Made by a program: the position numbers and the translations under genes | Shown here: piece after piece, positions 20,949 through 32,790 of the stretch | Layout: each line of letters opens with the position of its first letter | Position numbering within the stretch: the first letter of the stretch is position 1 | The notes under the pieces: generated by a model | Told to the model about the DNA's origin: nothing | The model's input: the letters and a program-made list of their open reading frames with translations, nothing else | Database searches by the model: none | Source of the DNA: Trifolium pratense | Lineage: Eukaryota > Streptophyta > Magnoliopsida > Fabales > Fabaceae | Assembly: GCF_020283565.1 (NCBI RefSeq) | Contig: NC_060060.1 | Coordinates: forward strand, 58,327,257 to 58,391,256 | Direction of reading: 5' to 3' | DNA length: 64,000 nucleotides

Positions 20949-21127
20949 ACATGATTAGTTGGTTCGGTGGTGAATGTTGCTGGACTTAGTCGGAAGGATT
21001 ACGGTTCGATCCACCGCAATTGCGATCGAGAGGGGGCTGGAATCACGTGATGCCATAACTGACCCCCGAATCAGATTAACCAGTTTAGTGGGCCGGATAC
21101 TGACAGTAAAAACAAAACAAAACAAAA
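20949..21127 (+). mobile_element. SINE with 12-bp target duplication
   Basis: Flanked by AAATCAGGCAAC at 20937-20948 and 21128-21139. The head has A-box-like TTGGTTCGGTGGTGAA and B-box GGTTCGATCC; the body is GC-richer; the tail is AAAACAAAACAAAACAAAAA. The tRNA-related head, A-rich tail and duplication define a SINE. A shorter relative is at 28997-29090. Confidence 0.8.
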
Positions 21128-21439
21128 AAATCAGGCAACGTGAAAACCATTGCCTGTTAATCCTTTTGGTAACGGTTTTTCTGCCGCTGGCTAAACTCAA
21201 CAAAAATGTTGTAGTGAGTTGACTTAAAAAAAGGGATGAAATCGTAACAAAAAAATATTTAGAGACGAAAATTTGCTAACATTTTTTATAGAGATTAAGA
21301 ACTAAAATTTGAGATTTGACAAAAAAAAAACTAAAATCTGAGATATTTAACACTTATTTAATACTTTAATATTTAACAATTTTCTACTATGATGTATATT
21401 TGAAAAAACATTTAAAAATTATAGCAATAAATGTTAATA

Positions 21440-21535
21440 TTTTTTATAGTCGCTAGATTTGATTTAATGGTGAGGGATTTTAGTAGTATGTTAGAGGTCC
21501 TAATTCGATCTTCATCTCCGTTGTAAAAAAAAAAA
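21440..21535 (+). mobile_element. SINE-like relic
   Basis: Has 'gatttaatggtgaggga' (A-box-like), 'cctaattcgatcttcat' (weak B-box) about 45 bases on, and an A-rich end after 'ctccgttgt'. No clear target duplication. Confidence 0.35.
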
Positions 21536-21610
21536 CAAATATTTTAAACACGAAGACAAAATGAGTAGTATTTTTATATTCAATGCATCTCCCTGATATT
21601 TATGGCGAAG

Positions 21611-22637
21611 GCTAGCGTGAGAGAGGAAGACATATCTCTCATTGGTGGGTACTGACTATCAACCATCGGATGTGTTGAAAATTATTAAATGGTTGGGATG
21701 AAGCACAGGAAACCTATTGCTACAGTACAATGAACAAGTTTTTAATGTTTAATAAAGTATTATTTTTACTTCAATAATCTATTTCACTTAAATAATAGTA
21801 CCGTACAGTTTTTTAAAAATTATTGCTCCATACTTTGAATTTGTGCAACAATCAACATCAACAACAGCAGAATCAAACCTTCTAAATCCAGTTTCCTCCA
21901 TTTTCAAAAATTCACAGTGGGGGTATCACCATCATCATCATCTTTTTCTTTCTTTTTTTTATCTATCATTCCCTTCCTTCATCGAACAATCCTTCTACCT
22001 CGATCTCGATCTATCTCTTCTCCCAACTTCGTTCCACGCAGATCTGGTGCGCGTGGATTGCACGCCTAAATTTGTTTTTCTACAAACGACTTGAGAAACA
22101 GCAGCAACTCGATTTACAAAGCTTGAGTGACCGAGTCACCGAGTTAGAATCACGATTCGAGCAAATCGTTACCGGCGAGAAGAAGAGTAGTAGTCGTGGT
22201 GGCTACTAAATTTGTTCTAAACCCAGCACTTACTCAATTATTAAAAACGAATATTAGATTTTAGATGATGATAAATTGTTTTGCTTTTATGAGTTTTAAT
22301 TTTTTGTCCTATTAGTGTTTTTCGATTTGGATCTGTGAGGGAGAAGGTGGTGGTGATTGGAAGAAGATGAAGATGATTTTGCTTGCTGTATTGTTTTTTT
22401 TTTTAATCATTATTATATTATTATTATTCGATAATGGATGGTTTTTTATTCATGGAAAGGTGTTTTTTTTAAAAAAAAAATAATAATATTATTTGCTTTT
22501 ACCGGATTCACTTGTTATAACAGGTATTTTCCTCTCTCCAGTTATCAAATCTCAACCGTTTAATAATTTTCAACAAATCCAATGGTTGACAGTCAGTACC
22601 CACCAGTGAGAGATATGAACTGCTCTCTCACGCTAGC
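21611..22637. mobile_element. TIR element (~1.03 kb) directly upstream of KCS
   Basis: About 90 bp at the left end (from GCTAGCGTGAGAGAGGA) return inverted at the right end (to CTCTCTCACGCTAGC). Internal matches include 'gtgggtactgact' and 'gttgaaaattattaaa'. Long TIRs suggest a Mutator-like element; no convincing target duplication was seen. The interior is not filler: see the ORF at 22028-22209. The right end stops 14 bases before the TATA box of the KCS gene. Confidence 0.65.
22028..22209 (+). pseudogene. Possible captured gene fragment with coiled-coil heptads
   Basis: An open frame ending at TAA 22207-22209 encodes KQQQLDLQSLSDRVTELES followed by RFEQIVTGEKKSSSRGGY. It has leucines and hydrophobics at heptad spacing, ending in a charged Ser/Gly tail. 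Codon use is gene-like and richer in GC than the flanks. It lies inside a TIR element, as in Pack-type elements that carry host exons. I do not recognise the donor gene. No in-frame ATG is evident in this frame close by. Confidence 0.35.
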
Positions 22638-22651
22638 ATATTACAATTTTC

Positions 22652-22659
22652 TATAAATA
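22652..22659 (+). promoter_or_regulatory. TATA box of KCS
   Basis: TATAAATA, the best TATA match upstream of the gene. It lies only 30 bases before the first ATG (22682). Initiation ~30 bases downstream of the TATA would fall at or after that ATG and favour translation from the ATG at 22700. Confidence 0.5.
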
Positions 22660-22681
22660 GGAAGGCTCATGGGCAAGACCT

Positions 22682-23969
22682 ATGACTCATCCAAACATCA
22701 TGAGTATGTTTACAATGCCATTCCCTTTCATAGCTGAATCCAACTCATCTTTCCTCTCTTTCATTGGAGACTTTCTAAATATCCAAATATTATTCATGTC
22801 TAGTAACATTAATTCACTTTTACTATGTTGTTCCTTAATAGTATCTATAGTAACCTTTTACCTAAAGAAATGCTCAAAAAATATATATCTAGTAGATTTT
22901 GCATGTTATAAACCTTTTTCTACAAGCATTTGTAGTAAGGATTTATTTATAGAAACATCAAGATGTGGAGGACATTTTAAAGATGAAAGTATAGATTTTC
23001 AAAAGAAAATTATGAGTAGGTCTGGATTTGGTGATAAAACTTATGTGCCAGAATCTTTGTTGGAAATTCCAGCAAATATTTGCACTTTTGAAGCAAGGAA
23101 AGAAACAGAATCAGTGATTTTTGGTGCTATTGATGATCTTTTGTTGAAGACAAAAATGAAGGTTGATGATATTCAAATTGTTATAACAAATTGTTGTATT
23201 TTCAATCCTACACCTTCTCTTAGTGCTATGGTTGTTAACCATTACAAAATTAAGCATCAAATTTTAAGCTATAATTTAAGTGGTATGGGTTGTAGTGCTG
23301 GACTCATTGCCATCGACCTTGCCAAACAACTCCTACAGGTTAGATAATTTTATTTTTTTTTGTTTTCATTTATGTCATCTACTTACTCTTTTGGCTAATA
23401 TATTAAAATTTCGTCTTTTTTTTTGTTGCAACCAAATTAAAATTTATTGTTATGCTTGCAGATAAATTGAAGTAAAATATTCATTACTCCATATTTTTTT
23501 TTTTTTTTTGAAGACCATTACTCCATATGTTATTAAGTATAGAATCTGATAGACTAAATCAAAAATTAGGGGGTAATCTTGAGCAAATTTTTTTTTTTAT
23601 TAAATCATTTAAAAAAACATTTTTTTTTTCTTGAAAAAAAAAAACAAAAGTTTTTAAAATGTACCCTCACAATTTAAAATGTTCTATTAATTTAAAATAT
23701 TCCCTTTACCAATTTAAAATGTTTTTTTAACCAATCAAATCTCTCTAATAATTGAGACTTTTTGTTTTTAGATTTTTTTTTTTTGAGAATAAAAAACGTT
23801 TATTTTTAAATAAAAAAGATTTAATAAAAAGAAACATTTTTTGGTCAAAATTACCCCCTCACTCTTCTCTCCTCCCTTCATCTACTTCGAACCAAACATG
23901 AAATAATTTCCTTCAATTACACGAGCACGGATCTACCATGGGGCAATGAGGTCAACTGTCCAAACTTGC

Positions 23970-24010
<41 letters not shown>

Positions 24011-26859
24011 TAAAATTAATACTTAGATATTTTATACATTGTGACTCCGATTATATGATATTATTATTTTCACATAGTCTATTCATAACACTACAACAAA
24101 CTATTAAACTAATTAATACTTATATATTATTGAGATTTACATTTTTTTCTCTCCAATTTTAATTATGTTTTACCCGTGTGCTTGTACAATAATTTAATAA
24201 TTAATTAGTGTTATATTTTTTAATATGCTAGAAATGAAAAATTGTTGTTTAAAATATAACATTTGAGAGAAATTATAAACCACTGTTATATAAATTTTTA
24301 TATCTTCTACATTTATATGTCTTTGTAAAAGTTTTTATGGTATGACCATGATCCAAACTATTAAATTTTTTAGATCTGTCCTTGATTAACCATTTCTTAT
24401 GCTAAAAATAGTATTATAAAATGTAACCAAAATATTCTTAAAATTTAAGGGAGGGATGAGTATGCAGTCTCTAGTTCTAAATATGTCTATCAGATTACCT
24501 CTATTTATATCTTTTTTTGACAATACCTCTATTTATATCTACGCACTATTTTTAATAGTATTGGACGTGATATTTTGAATGTATGTTTATAAGTTTGAGA
24601 TACAGTCCTCAATTTATAAGACAAATTTGTGGGGGTTTCGTTTTTTCATGCCCCCGAACTTCCAATTTTACCCCTCATTGATCAGGTAGTGAGTGTTTAA
24701 AATAGCAAAAAATAGAAAAAATAGTTCGCTACTTAAATAACAAATACAGTTCACTACTTAAGTATTGAATCTTATAAAATTCAAATTTTTTTACCACCCT
24801 CACACCTCAATCACCTCCTATATTTTTTTTTTAATGAAACACCTCTCAAGAAAATATTTTGAATGAAACTATATGAGCGAGTGATTAAAACATGAAAAAA
24901 GAGGTTTTAGTTTATAGAATTCTACGGTGTGTGTGTGTGTGATTAGTCGATACTATTTCACAACCGCTTCAGTGGCCAATCAAAATATAGTTTTGGACAG
25001 TGGCCAAATTTTTATAAGGTTTACTATTAAAGTGCAAATTGAATTCGTATTCTAAGTAGCGAACTGAGTTCGCACTCTAAGTAACGAAATGTTTTTTTTT
25101 ATAATATTTTCACTCATAGGAAGCGTGATAGGTGCAAACGTTAGGTTTGAGATTAAAAAATTCATTCTCTAAATCTCTACTTAAAATACAAACTAAATTT
25201 GTAACTTAAAGCGAGCGGGATATTTTGATAATTTAAAAAGACGAAAAAAAAAACTATAAAGGGCACGAAAAGGAATTCTCCGGAATTGTTGGTTGGAGTT
25301 ATGTCCCATCCAAATTTTTTAATTACCGTATATTATTGGACTATACCTAAAACTATTACTACCTTTGTCCCTAATTATAAGATACTGTTTTACAAAAAGG
25401 TACTATTCATTTACCTTGTTTTGACCGTATTTTTTTTAAGAATACATAAATATAAATATTAGCATATAAGATCTTGTTCAATTTGTTTTGATGAATATTT
25501 TTAAAATATTAATTTTTTATATTTTTTACTAATAGACGATTAAAGATACTATTAGTTATCAAAATTGTGCATTGACGTACGTGCAGTGGTCAAACAGGGT
25601 CTTATAATTATTAATTAGGGAGTGAGGTAGTAACAGTGTATCACAAAAATTCTGTAGTACTATATGATGTAAACACATTTGGTAATGCGATGCCTTTATT
25701 TCTTATAGGTAAACATTGTCCGATGCTTTAAATGTAAAATCAAGATAACTCATCAACATTAAACATCACACAAACAACTTTATCTTAACCAATGAATGCT
25801 CCATAAATGTTTTCTCATAATTAGTACTGGTAAACAGTAAAGAAATATACGCACATCGGACAAACACTGAGAAGTCGACACCAGTAGTACTTTGAAAAAA
25901 TTGAATGTGATCATATGTGTCATATATTAATAACAGGAAATAACACTATCAGACTCCAGACATGTCTTCAATCTGAAGTGCTGATATTATATAATTCTCC
26001 AATTTCTCTCCTTGTTTTTTTTTTCTCATAATTTCTTAGCTACCCTTTAACTTTTCATTAAATCCATTTTGTTTTTCTTCATATTTTATAGGTACATCCA
26101 AACTCCTATGCCTTAGTTGTGAGCACAGAAAACATCAACAGTGGATGGTACCTAGGAAACAACAGATCAATGCTTGTTTCAAATTGTCTCTTTCGTGTAG
26201 GTGGAGCAGCAATTTTACTCTCAAACATTTCCTCAGATTCACACCGTTCAAAATATCACCTTAAACACATTGTTCGTACACACAAAGGTTCACAAGATAA
26301 TTGTTACAATTCAATTCTTCAACAAGAAGATGAAACAAACAAAATCACAGGAATATCACTTTCAAAAAACTTAATGAATGCAGCTGGTTTCGCGCTTAAA
26401 GCGAACATAATGACACTTGGAAAATCAGTTTTACCTTTACTAGAACAACTTAAGTATGTTTCAACTCTTTTAGCTAAAAAGTACTTTAACAACAAAATGA
26501 AGATTTATACACCTGATTTTAAGTCATGTTTTGAGCATTTTTGTATTCATACTGGTGGAAAAGCTGTTCAAGATGAGATACAAAAAGTGCTTGGATTAAG
26601 TGATTGGCAAATTGAGCCTTCAAGAATGACACTTTATAGATATGGAAATACTTCAAGTAGTTCTGTTTGGTATGTTTTGGCTTATTGTGAAGCTAAGGGA
26701 AGGATTAGAAAAAGTGATAGGATTTGGCAAATTGCATTTGGGTCTGGATTTAAGTGTAATACTGCTGTTTGGTGTGCATTAAGGAATGTTGATCCAATTA
26801 AGGAGATTAATCCTTGGAGTGATGAAGTTCAAGATTTCCCTGTCAATGTTTCAAAGTGA
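22682..26859 (+). CDS. KCS: 3-ketoacyl-CoA synthase (KCS, FAE1/CUT1 family), two exons
   Basis: The protein condenses malonyl-CoA with an acyl-CoA, the first and chain-length-determining step of very-long-chain fatty-acid elongation in the ER, feeding waxes, cutin/suberin and sphingolipids. Exon 1 is 22682-23338 and exon 2 is 26092-26859; CAG|GTTAG and TATAG|GTACA splice in phase 0, giving 474 aa, normal for KCS. N-terminal hydrophobic segments (residues ~20-60) precede the family stretch VDFACYKP. Active-site Cys204 is in LSGMGCSAG. His283, His368, His372 and Asn405 align with FAE1 His302, 387, 391 and Asn424 at a constant offset. FAE1 His420 is replaced by Tyr401 ([12 protein letters not shown]). 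If the TATA box at 22652 is used, Met7 (22700) is the likelier start. Confidence 0.92.
23969..24010. repeat. (TTA)n microsatellite
   Basis: About 14 uninterrupted TTA/ATT trinucleotides inside the KCS intron. Confidence 0.9.
25359..25630. mobile_element. Stowaway-like MITE in KCS intron
   Basis: 272 bp, left end CTACCTTTGTCCCTAATTAT, right end complement with GGGAGTGAGGTAG, TA at 25357-25358 and 25631-25632. Same family as 5623-5883 (shared 'agatcttgttcaatttgtt'). Confidence 0.7.
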
Positions 26860-28373
26860 TTAAGTGGTGTTTCTATAATTAAACTTTTTTTTAATAGGTA
26901 AATGTTAGTGATTGGTGGAGTATTAATAACAGTATATTAATGAATAATGTGTTTTAGTATGTACTAGAACTTTGACCCATGCGGTGCATGGATCTAATTA
27001 GCTGTAATATGTAACAATAAAAAATAAAATACAAAAATTCTAAGAGCATTTTTAATAAGAGTATTATAGGGAATTTCATGAACTAATTATTCTATATTTG
27101 TTTATGTGCTTATTTTATATTTTATATATTTTTTAAATAATTTTGGAACCCCATCGTTTTGTTTACTTATTAATAAAAATTGCTGATAACTAAAGGTTAA
27201 AATATTGATGATAATTAAAGGTTAAAAAAAATTAAAGACACAATCAAGAACATAAACTTAAGTAGACATCCATAAATAAATAAAAATTGTGATTAATTCT
27301 GCCGTTCAAATTTATTGAAAACAGGGTTAACATATTAGGATTCCTAAATTCTTTCATAATTGAAGCACATGTTTTAGCGGTTGAAATGTTTTATTGTAAG
27401 TAAGGGATGCGGGTTCGATTCCTATCGTAAACAAATCTGTATTTTTTTAATATAAAGCTGCAATAAAAAGAAAGAGAAAATGAGAGGGGAAAAAATTTGA
27501 TTTAGGGTTAACTTATGTTAGCATGCTTATAATATAAGAGATAAGAGATTATCGGTTTTTAATTGTTTAAATTGTGCAATGAAAATTGATGGTGCTTAAT
27601 TATCGTATGAAATCTTTCCTATGAAAGTTGATGGAGCTTAACACTTTGTGGACATAATTTAAATCACAATTGGTTTGCTAGTGCATATTGTATCAATTGA
27701 TCATTGGTTAATATTAAATCTGCAATGTTAAAATCAAAATACTGAATGTGATTAGTGACATGACCATGGTTGTGTTTGGTTGTATTGCAAAAAAAATTGA
27801 TATAGCAGAATTGAGTTTGATAATAACTTTCCAAATTACACGTGATAATAACTTTCCAAATCTCACATGATAATTATTCTCTAAATTTATGATCCGGTAG
27901 AAAAAAATCATTGATCAGGAAAGACATAAAAATATTTTGTGATGAATAATATAGTCAACAATAATTTTGATATGATATACTTTTAAAATCGATGGTGCTT
28001 ATCAATTATTGCACATAATTTTAATCATATTTGGTATACTTGCCATAGTGGTTGAAAATATTGCCTTGCATTGAAGGGTTGTAGGTTCGAATCCTAGTCA
28101 AGACAAAATTGTATTATTTTTTAATAAAAATTGCAAGATAAAATGGAGGGAAAATAAAGAAAACAAATTAGGGTTTAGGGTTTGCTTGTATACAAGCTTA
28201 TAATATAAAAGATATGTGAATGGTGAATGATTTGTTATATATCTTATTTAAATATATATTAGTATATTTGTTGAGGTGAATAATTCTGATAAGTTTATAA
28301 ATAGTGTTTATTATTTTTTTATATTAAACATTATTTGTTGGACCTATCAAAATTACCTACTTCGGTGGTGTAG

Positions 28374-28374
<1 letters not shown>
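26860..28374. repeat. Intergenic stretch with two diverged copies of a tRNA-like repeat
   Basis: Two direct copies are recognisable: 27365-27545 and 28040-28215. Each has 'gcggttgaaa'/'tagtggttgaaa' then GGGTTCGATTCC or AGGTTCGAATCC (B-box-like), then 'tttttaata', then 'ttagggtt' and 'gcttataatata'. They look like decayed SINEs of one family. Near 26965-26990 'cccatgcggtgcatgg' resembles a Helitron 3' hairpin but lacks a clean CTAG end. No gene seen. Confidence 0.45.

Positions 28375-28441
<67 letters not shown>
28375..28441. repeat. (TA)n microsatellite
   Basis: About 33 TA units without interruption. Confidence 0.95.
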
Positions 28442-28445
<4 letters not shown>

Positions 28446-28996
28446 ATAAGATGTGTACTTGTGATTTGTTCTATGGGAAACTTTTTCATTTATTTTTAGT
28501 AACCTTGGTGAATGAAATGATGTTTTAAATATATTTGGCTCCCACACTATATACATAACTAAATCATATTTTGTTTCTTAAGTCTCTGGTTTTAAGAGAA
28601 AATAAGTATAATGTATTCCTATTTGCAAAATTCAAGTCCTTAATTAAAAGTGAGATTAACTTTCTTTTTGTGGTTTGAATTATCCGGGTGTCACTTTATA
28701 TGGAATTGGTCTACCGGATTAGTTGTCTTTAAATTGAATGCTGAATTTTCAAAGAAAAAAAAAATTATGATCTTGTATGAATGGAAGAGCATCTATTATG
28801 TGCAATTGTGCATGTTGGATAATCAACGCACTCAAACATGTATGTTATTGGATTACATGAGAAAGATTAGATCTTAAATTGTTATTTCAATAGATTAGTC
28901 TCTAACTTTCAATGGAGGGATACTACGAGTTCACTCCATAAAAATAGAATAAACGATATTAATTAAAATGCCTTAGCCCAAAACAAGTAATTAACT

Positions 28997-29090
28997 ATCA
29001 ATCGTTAGTTGGTTCAGTGGTGATTGACGCTGAACTTGGTAGGAGGACCACGGTTCGACTGGTGGTAAAAAAACAAAAAAAAAAACAAAA
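28997..29090 (+). mobile_element. Short SINE with 16-bp target duplication
   Basis: Perfect duplication AAACAAGTAATTAACT at 28981-28996 and 29091-29106. The 94-bp body has TTGGTTCAGTGGTGATTG (A box) and ACGGTTCGACT (B box), ending in an A-rich tail with C interruptions. The head matches the SINE at 20949, but the second half is missing, so it appears to be a head-plus-tail short copy. Confidence 0.8.
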
Positions 29091-29106
29091 AAACAAGTAA
29101 TTAACT

Positions 29107-30015
29107 CAACAAATAATTGAGTAATCAAACTAGTGAAAGTTTCCATTCAAATTTAACTTCATCAGATTTTTTTTATCAACCATAAGATTTTATTTGAGAA
29201 AACACATACATACTCGTTGACTAATACAATAACCTATGTCTCTTTAACCAGACCAGCTGTAGATTTGAATTGATCTTGGTTGTCAACTATTAAATCATCA
29301 GTAAAATTATTCAAAGATGATTAGATGAAGGTGCAATGCTAACAAATTTTAATTGGATGAATGAGATCAATTTTTTTTTTTTTTTTTGAAAATTTTGTAT
29401 CCAGTTTAAGATTTATTAATATGTGGAACATCAATCGTACTATCAACTAACAGGAAGTTCAATTAAAATCAAAATTTTATTAATCTGTGGCGAAAAACTA
29501 ATTTGATACAAAAAAAAACACCGAAAGATTCAAATTTGAGACCTGAAAATAAATTAATACAACTTTGTCTAACATGAAAGAGTGATTCAGGTAGTGCATG
29601 GTACACAAATCATGAAAATCAGCTTGTAAGGTGTGAATCGTCTCTACTTTATAAACACATATTCAGTCATGGCCTGATCAGAACTTGATAACAGACGGTC
29701 CAGCGGATCGTGGAGGAGGCTCTGCTATTATCTTAGAATTGAGTTTTGGGTCTAAGTCATCCTTACAAAATCAGCTTGTAAGATGAAAATTGTCTCTACT
29801 TTACAAACATATATTCAGACCATCTCATAATCGATGTGGGACTTCTTAACACGGATGTTACAAAATTCATGGTTTTATTAAACTTTCAATTCAACAGCGA
29901 ATTTTTAAAACTAATATTCGTTATAATATTATTCATGACTTGTACAATATATATATATATATATATAGACACACCACTTCAACCTATTAAATATGACCAA
30001 TTAATACAAATAATT
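29107..30015. other. Intergenic stretch with small repeats
   Basis: Includes a direct repeat 'aaatcagcttgtaag...gtctctactttataaaca' at about 29617-29665 and 29770-29815, the second followed by 'cgatgtgggactt', a word common in plant dispersed repeats. 29880-29945 resembles one arm of the foldback MITE at 51176-51578 ('attcgttataat.ttattc'). No gene seen. Confidence 0.4.
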
Positions 30016-32790
30016 GCATTTTTTTTACAGTAAAAGGCTTATCTCATTTCATTCATAATAATATCGTAAATACATGTAGGAATATCGATAAAATTATGGA
30101 AACTAGCTAACGATGTAGCCGCCCCGGCAAGCCTATGAGCAACTTCATTTGCTTGTCTCCGGATGAACTTAACATGAGAGTTCACAAGAGTAGAAGCTAA
30201 AATAGTTCTACAGTCACCTAAGATAGCTCCAAGATCAGAAAAATAGGTTCTTTTGCTATAAAGACTATCTACTACCCTTTTGCAATCCATCTCAAAGTCT
30301 ATGTCGTGTAATTGTAGGTCCACCGCCCATTTTAAAGCCTGTAACAAACCAATGGCTTCTCCATGCTCCACATCAAGAATAGGTTCTACTCATTGTGTTA
30401 TGGCAGCCACAAACCTTCCATAGTCATCCCTTATACACATACCAATACCCACTTTGTTATGAGTAAGGGAAAAAGAAGCGTCTACATTGCACTTGTACCT
30501 TCCATGACTTGGCTTGACCCAAATCATCTTCTGCAGGGCTGTCTGAACAGTGTTGGTTAGAGAGCGGATCTGTTGTGCATCGCGCCAGCTTGTTATTAAA
30601 TGTCTAGCTCGTTCTACCACAGTTTGGTCGGAGTCGGTGATATTATCCCATACTTGATTATTTCTGCGCTTCCATATACTCCACACCATCACACTAAAGA
30701 ATTCTTGCTGATCTTTGTCTAGTCTGTGCAAAACTGAGAACAGATTATCATCAATATTATTATTAGTATTCAGACCTGCATTTACATGATTCCTTAGCCC
30801 TGCTCGCTGCCAGCAACGCCTACTTGTCATACACATAAACAGCACATGCAAGATGTCTTCTTCTGCGTCGTTACAAATAGCACACTGCACCGGACATTGT
30901 ACACCGCGGCTATTGAGTCTCTTGCGCGTTGGTAATACGTTCCGACCTATACGCCAAAGAAGGTTCTTCACTTTTGGTGGAATTTTCGCGCACCAAATCT
31001 GATTCCAATGGCCAGCAACGTCGTATCTGTCGTGACTGCCTCTAATGTTAACACAATATTTGTAAGCGCTGCGTACGGAGTAATTGCCATCTTGTTCCAG
31101 CTTCCACACTAATTTGTCGTCACTCACTGAAGCAAAGAGAGGGGTCTGCATAATTTTCCTGACAATACTACTATCAAATATGTCACATATTTTGGCAAAG
31201 TCCCATGATTTTGAGTATGGCAACATGAGATCTTTTACTGTTGTAATATCACCAACATGCTGCATATCAGAAGGTATGGGAATTGACATGCCTTCCTTGA
31301 GCCAATTTTGCTCCCAAATACTTATGTTCTCTCCGGTACCAATGCTCCACTTACATCCTCCTTGGACAACTGACTTAGAACTCCATATACTCCTCCAAAC
31401 ATAACTTGGATTATGGCCAATGCTTGATTCAAAAAAATCACATTTAGGGAAGTATCTAGCTTTGAGAAGTTTAGTGATTAAACTGCTTGGTTTTGTGACT
31501 AAATTCCAGGCTTGTTTACCTAGCATGGCAATGTTGAATGCTTGAAGGTTTTTGAAGCTCATACCTCCATAATCTTTGCTTACCAGAGGCGTTCCCAAGA
31601 GAGCCAGTGTAATCCGCGGCCATTGTTACCACTATGACCCCACCAAAATGAGTTGAGCATTTTTTCTATTTCATCAATAAGAGTACTTGGAAGAAGAAAG
31701 ATGCTCATCACATAAGTCGGAATGGATTGTAAAATAGATTTAATCATAATTACCCTGCCTGCTTGAGAGAGGTGTCGACTACTCCAAGAATTTATCTTCC
31801 TCCAAATTCTATCCTTGATAAATTTGAAAGTTGATTTTTTACTCCTACCAATCATGGAAGGTAAACCAAGATACTTACCAGTACCAAGCACTTGAGTCAC
31901 TCCGAGTTGATTAGCAATAGCTTCACGCACTTCAGCGAGGACATTTCTACTGCAATAGAATTCAGACTTCTGGAGGTTGATGGCTTGTCCAGATGCTGCT
32001 TTATAAACAGAGAGAATATTCTTTAAAACAGTTGCCTCATTGATAGTTGCTTTGAAGAATAAGAAACAATCATCCGCGAAGAGAAGATGAGATATAACAG
32101 GCGCATTTCTACAGATCTTGATACCATGTAAATCCCCTCTATTCTCAGCTTGTCGGATAAGCGCTGACAACCCTTCTGCGCAAATAATGAACAGATACGG
32201 CGATAAAGGGTCGCCTTGCCGTAACCCTCTGCCAGGTATAACAGGCCCCACCATGTGGCCATTAACAATGATTGAGTAGTCTACCGTTTCAACACATAAC
32301 ATAATCCATCCAATCCATTTTTGAGAGAAACCCATCTTTGCCATCATGTCTTTCAAGAAGTCCCAGTTGATGCGATCGTAAGCCTTGCTAATATCCAGTT
32401 TAAGCGCCGCTGCACCTTTTTTGCCTCTAGTTTTGGACTTCATGTAGTGAATGATCTCAATGGCAGCCATTGCGTTGTCGAGGATTGATCGTCCGGGGAC
32501 GAAAGCAGATTGATTATCCGATATGCATTTCTCAAGAATCGGCTTCAATCTATTTGAAAGGACATTTGCAACAATTTTATAAAGGACATTGCACAACGAG
32601 ATAGGTCTCCAGTCCTTCATTGACTTTTGGAACTCACCTTTTGGGATAAGAGCGATGTTAGTAGAGTTGATATTTGGAGGAAATGCGCCACAATCTAACC
32701 ATGAGCATCCAGCGGTAAATGATCATGGAATATGGAACAGCAATCACCATCTGCATACCACTAAGGAAGTACTCCATTAAATATGCCCCT
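30016..32790 (-). mobile_element. L1-type LINE, 5'-truncated: RT, zf-RVT and RNase H
   Basis: On the minus strand the RT domain (32620-31580) has WRPISLCN, DISKAYDRINW, GRGLRQGDPLSPYLFIICAE and LLFADDCFLF, where FADD is the catalytic pair. A maturase-like segment (AGRVIMIKSILQSIPTY) follows. After a frame change at about 31590 come the connector and a zf-RVT segment (KIPPKVKNLLWR, CAICNDAEEDILHVLF). After a TGA at about 30388 comes the RNase H domain (DFEMDCKRVVDSLYS, FIRRQANEVAHRLA), ending at 30039. A poly-A-like tract lies at plus 30018-30025. The endonuclease is missing and there are two frame lesions, so it is a dead 5'-truncated copy. Confidence 0.9.

Larger units (their letters stand above)
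23339..26091 (+). other. KCS intron (2753 bp) with repeats
   Basis: GT-AG intron. Contains a (TTA)n tract at 23969-24010, a decayed repeat at about 24600-25310 with several 'gttcgctacttaa'-like words in both orientations, and a Stowaway-like MITE at 25359-25630. Otherwise AT-rich and non-coding. Confidence 0.8.

Noticed and set aside
26955..26995. Second Helitron 3' end
   Set aside because: A hairpin-like 'cccatgcggtgcatgg' is present, but no CTAG-T end and no matching 5' end were found.
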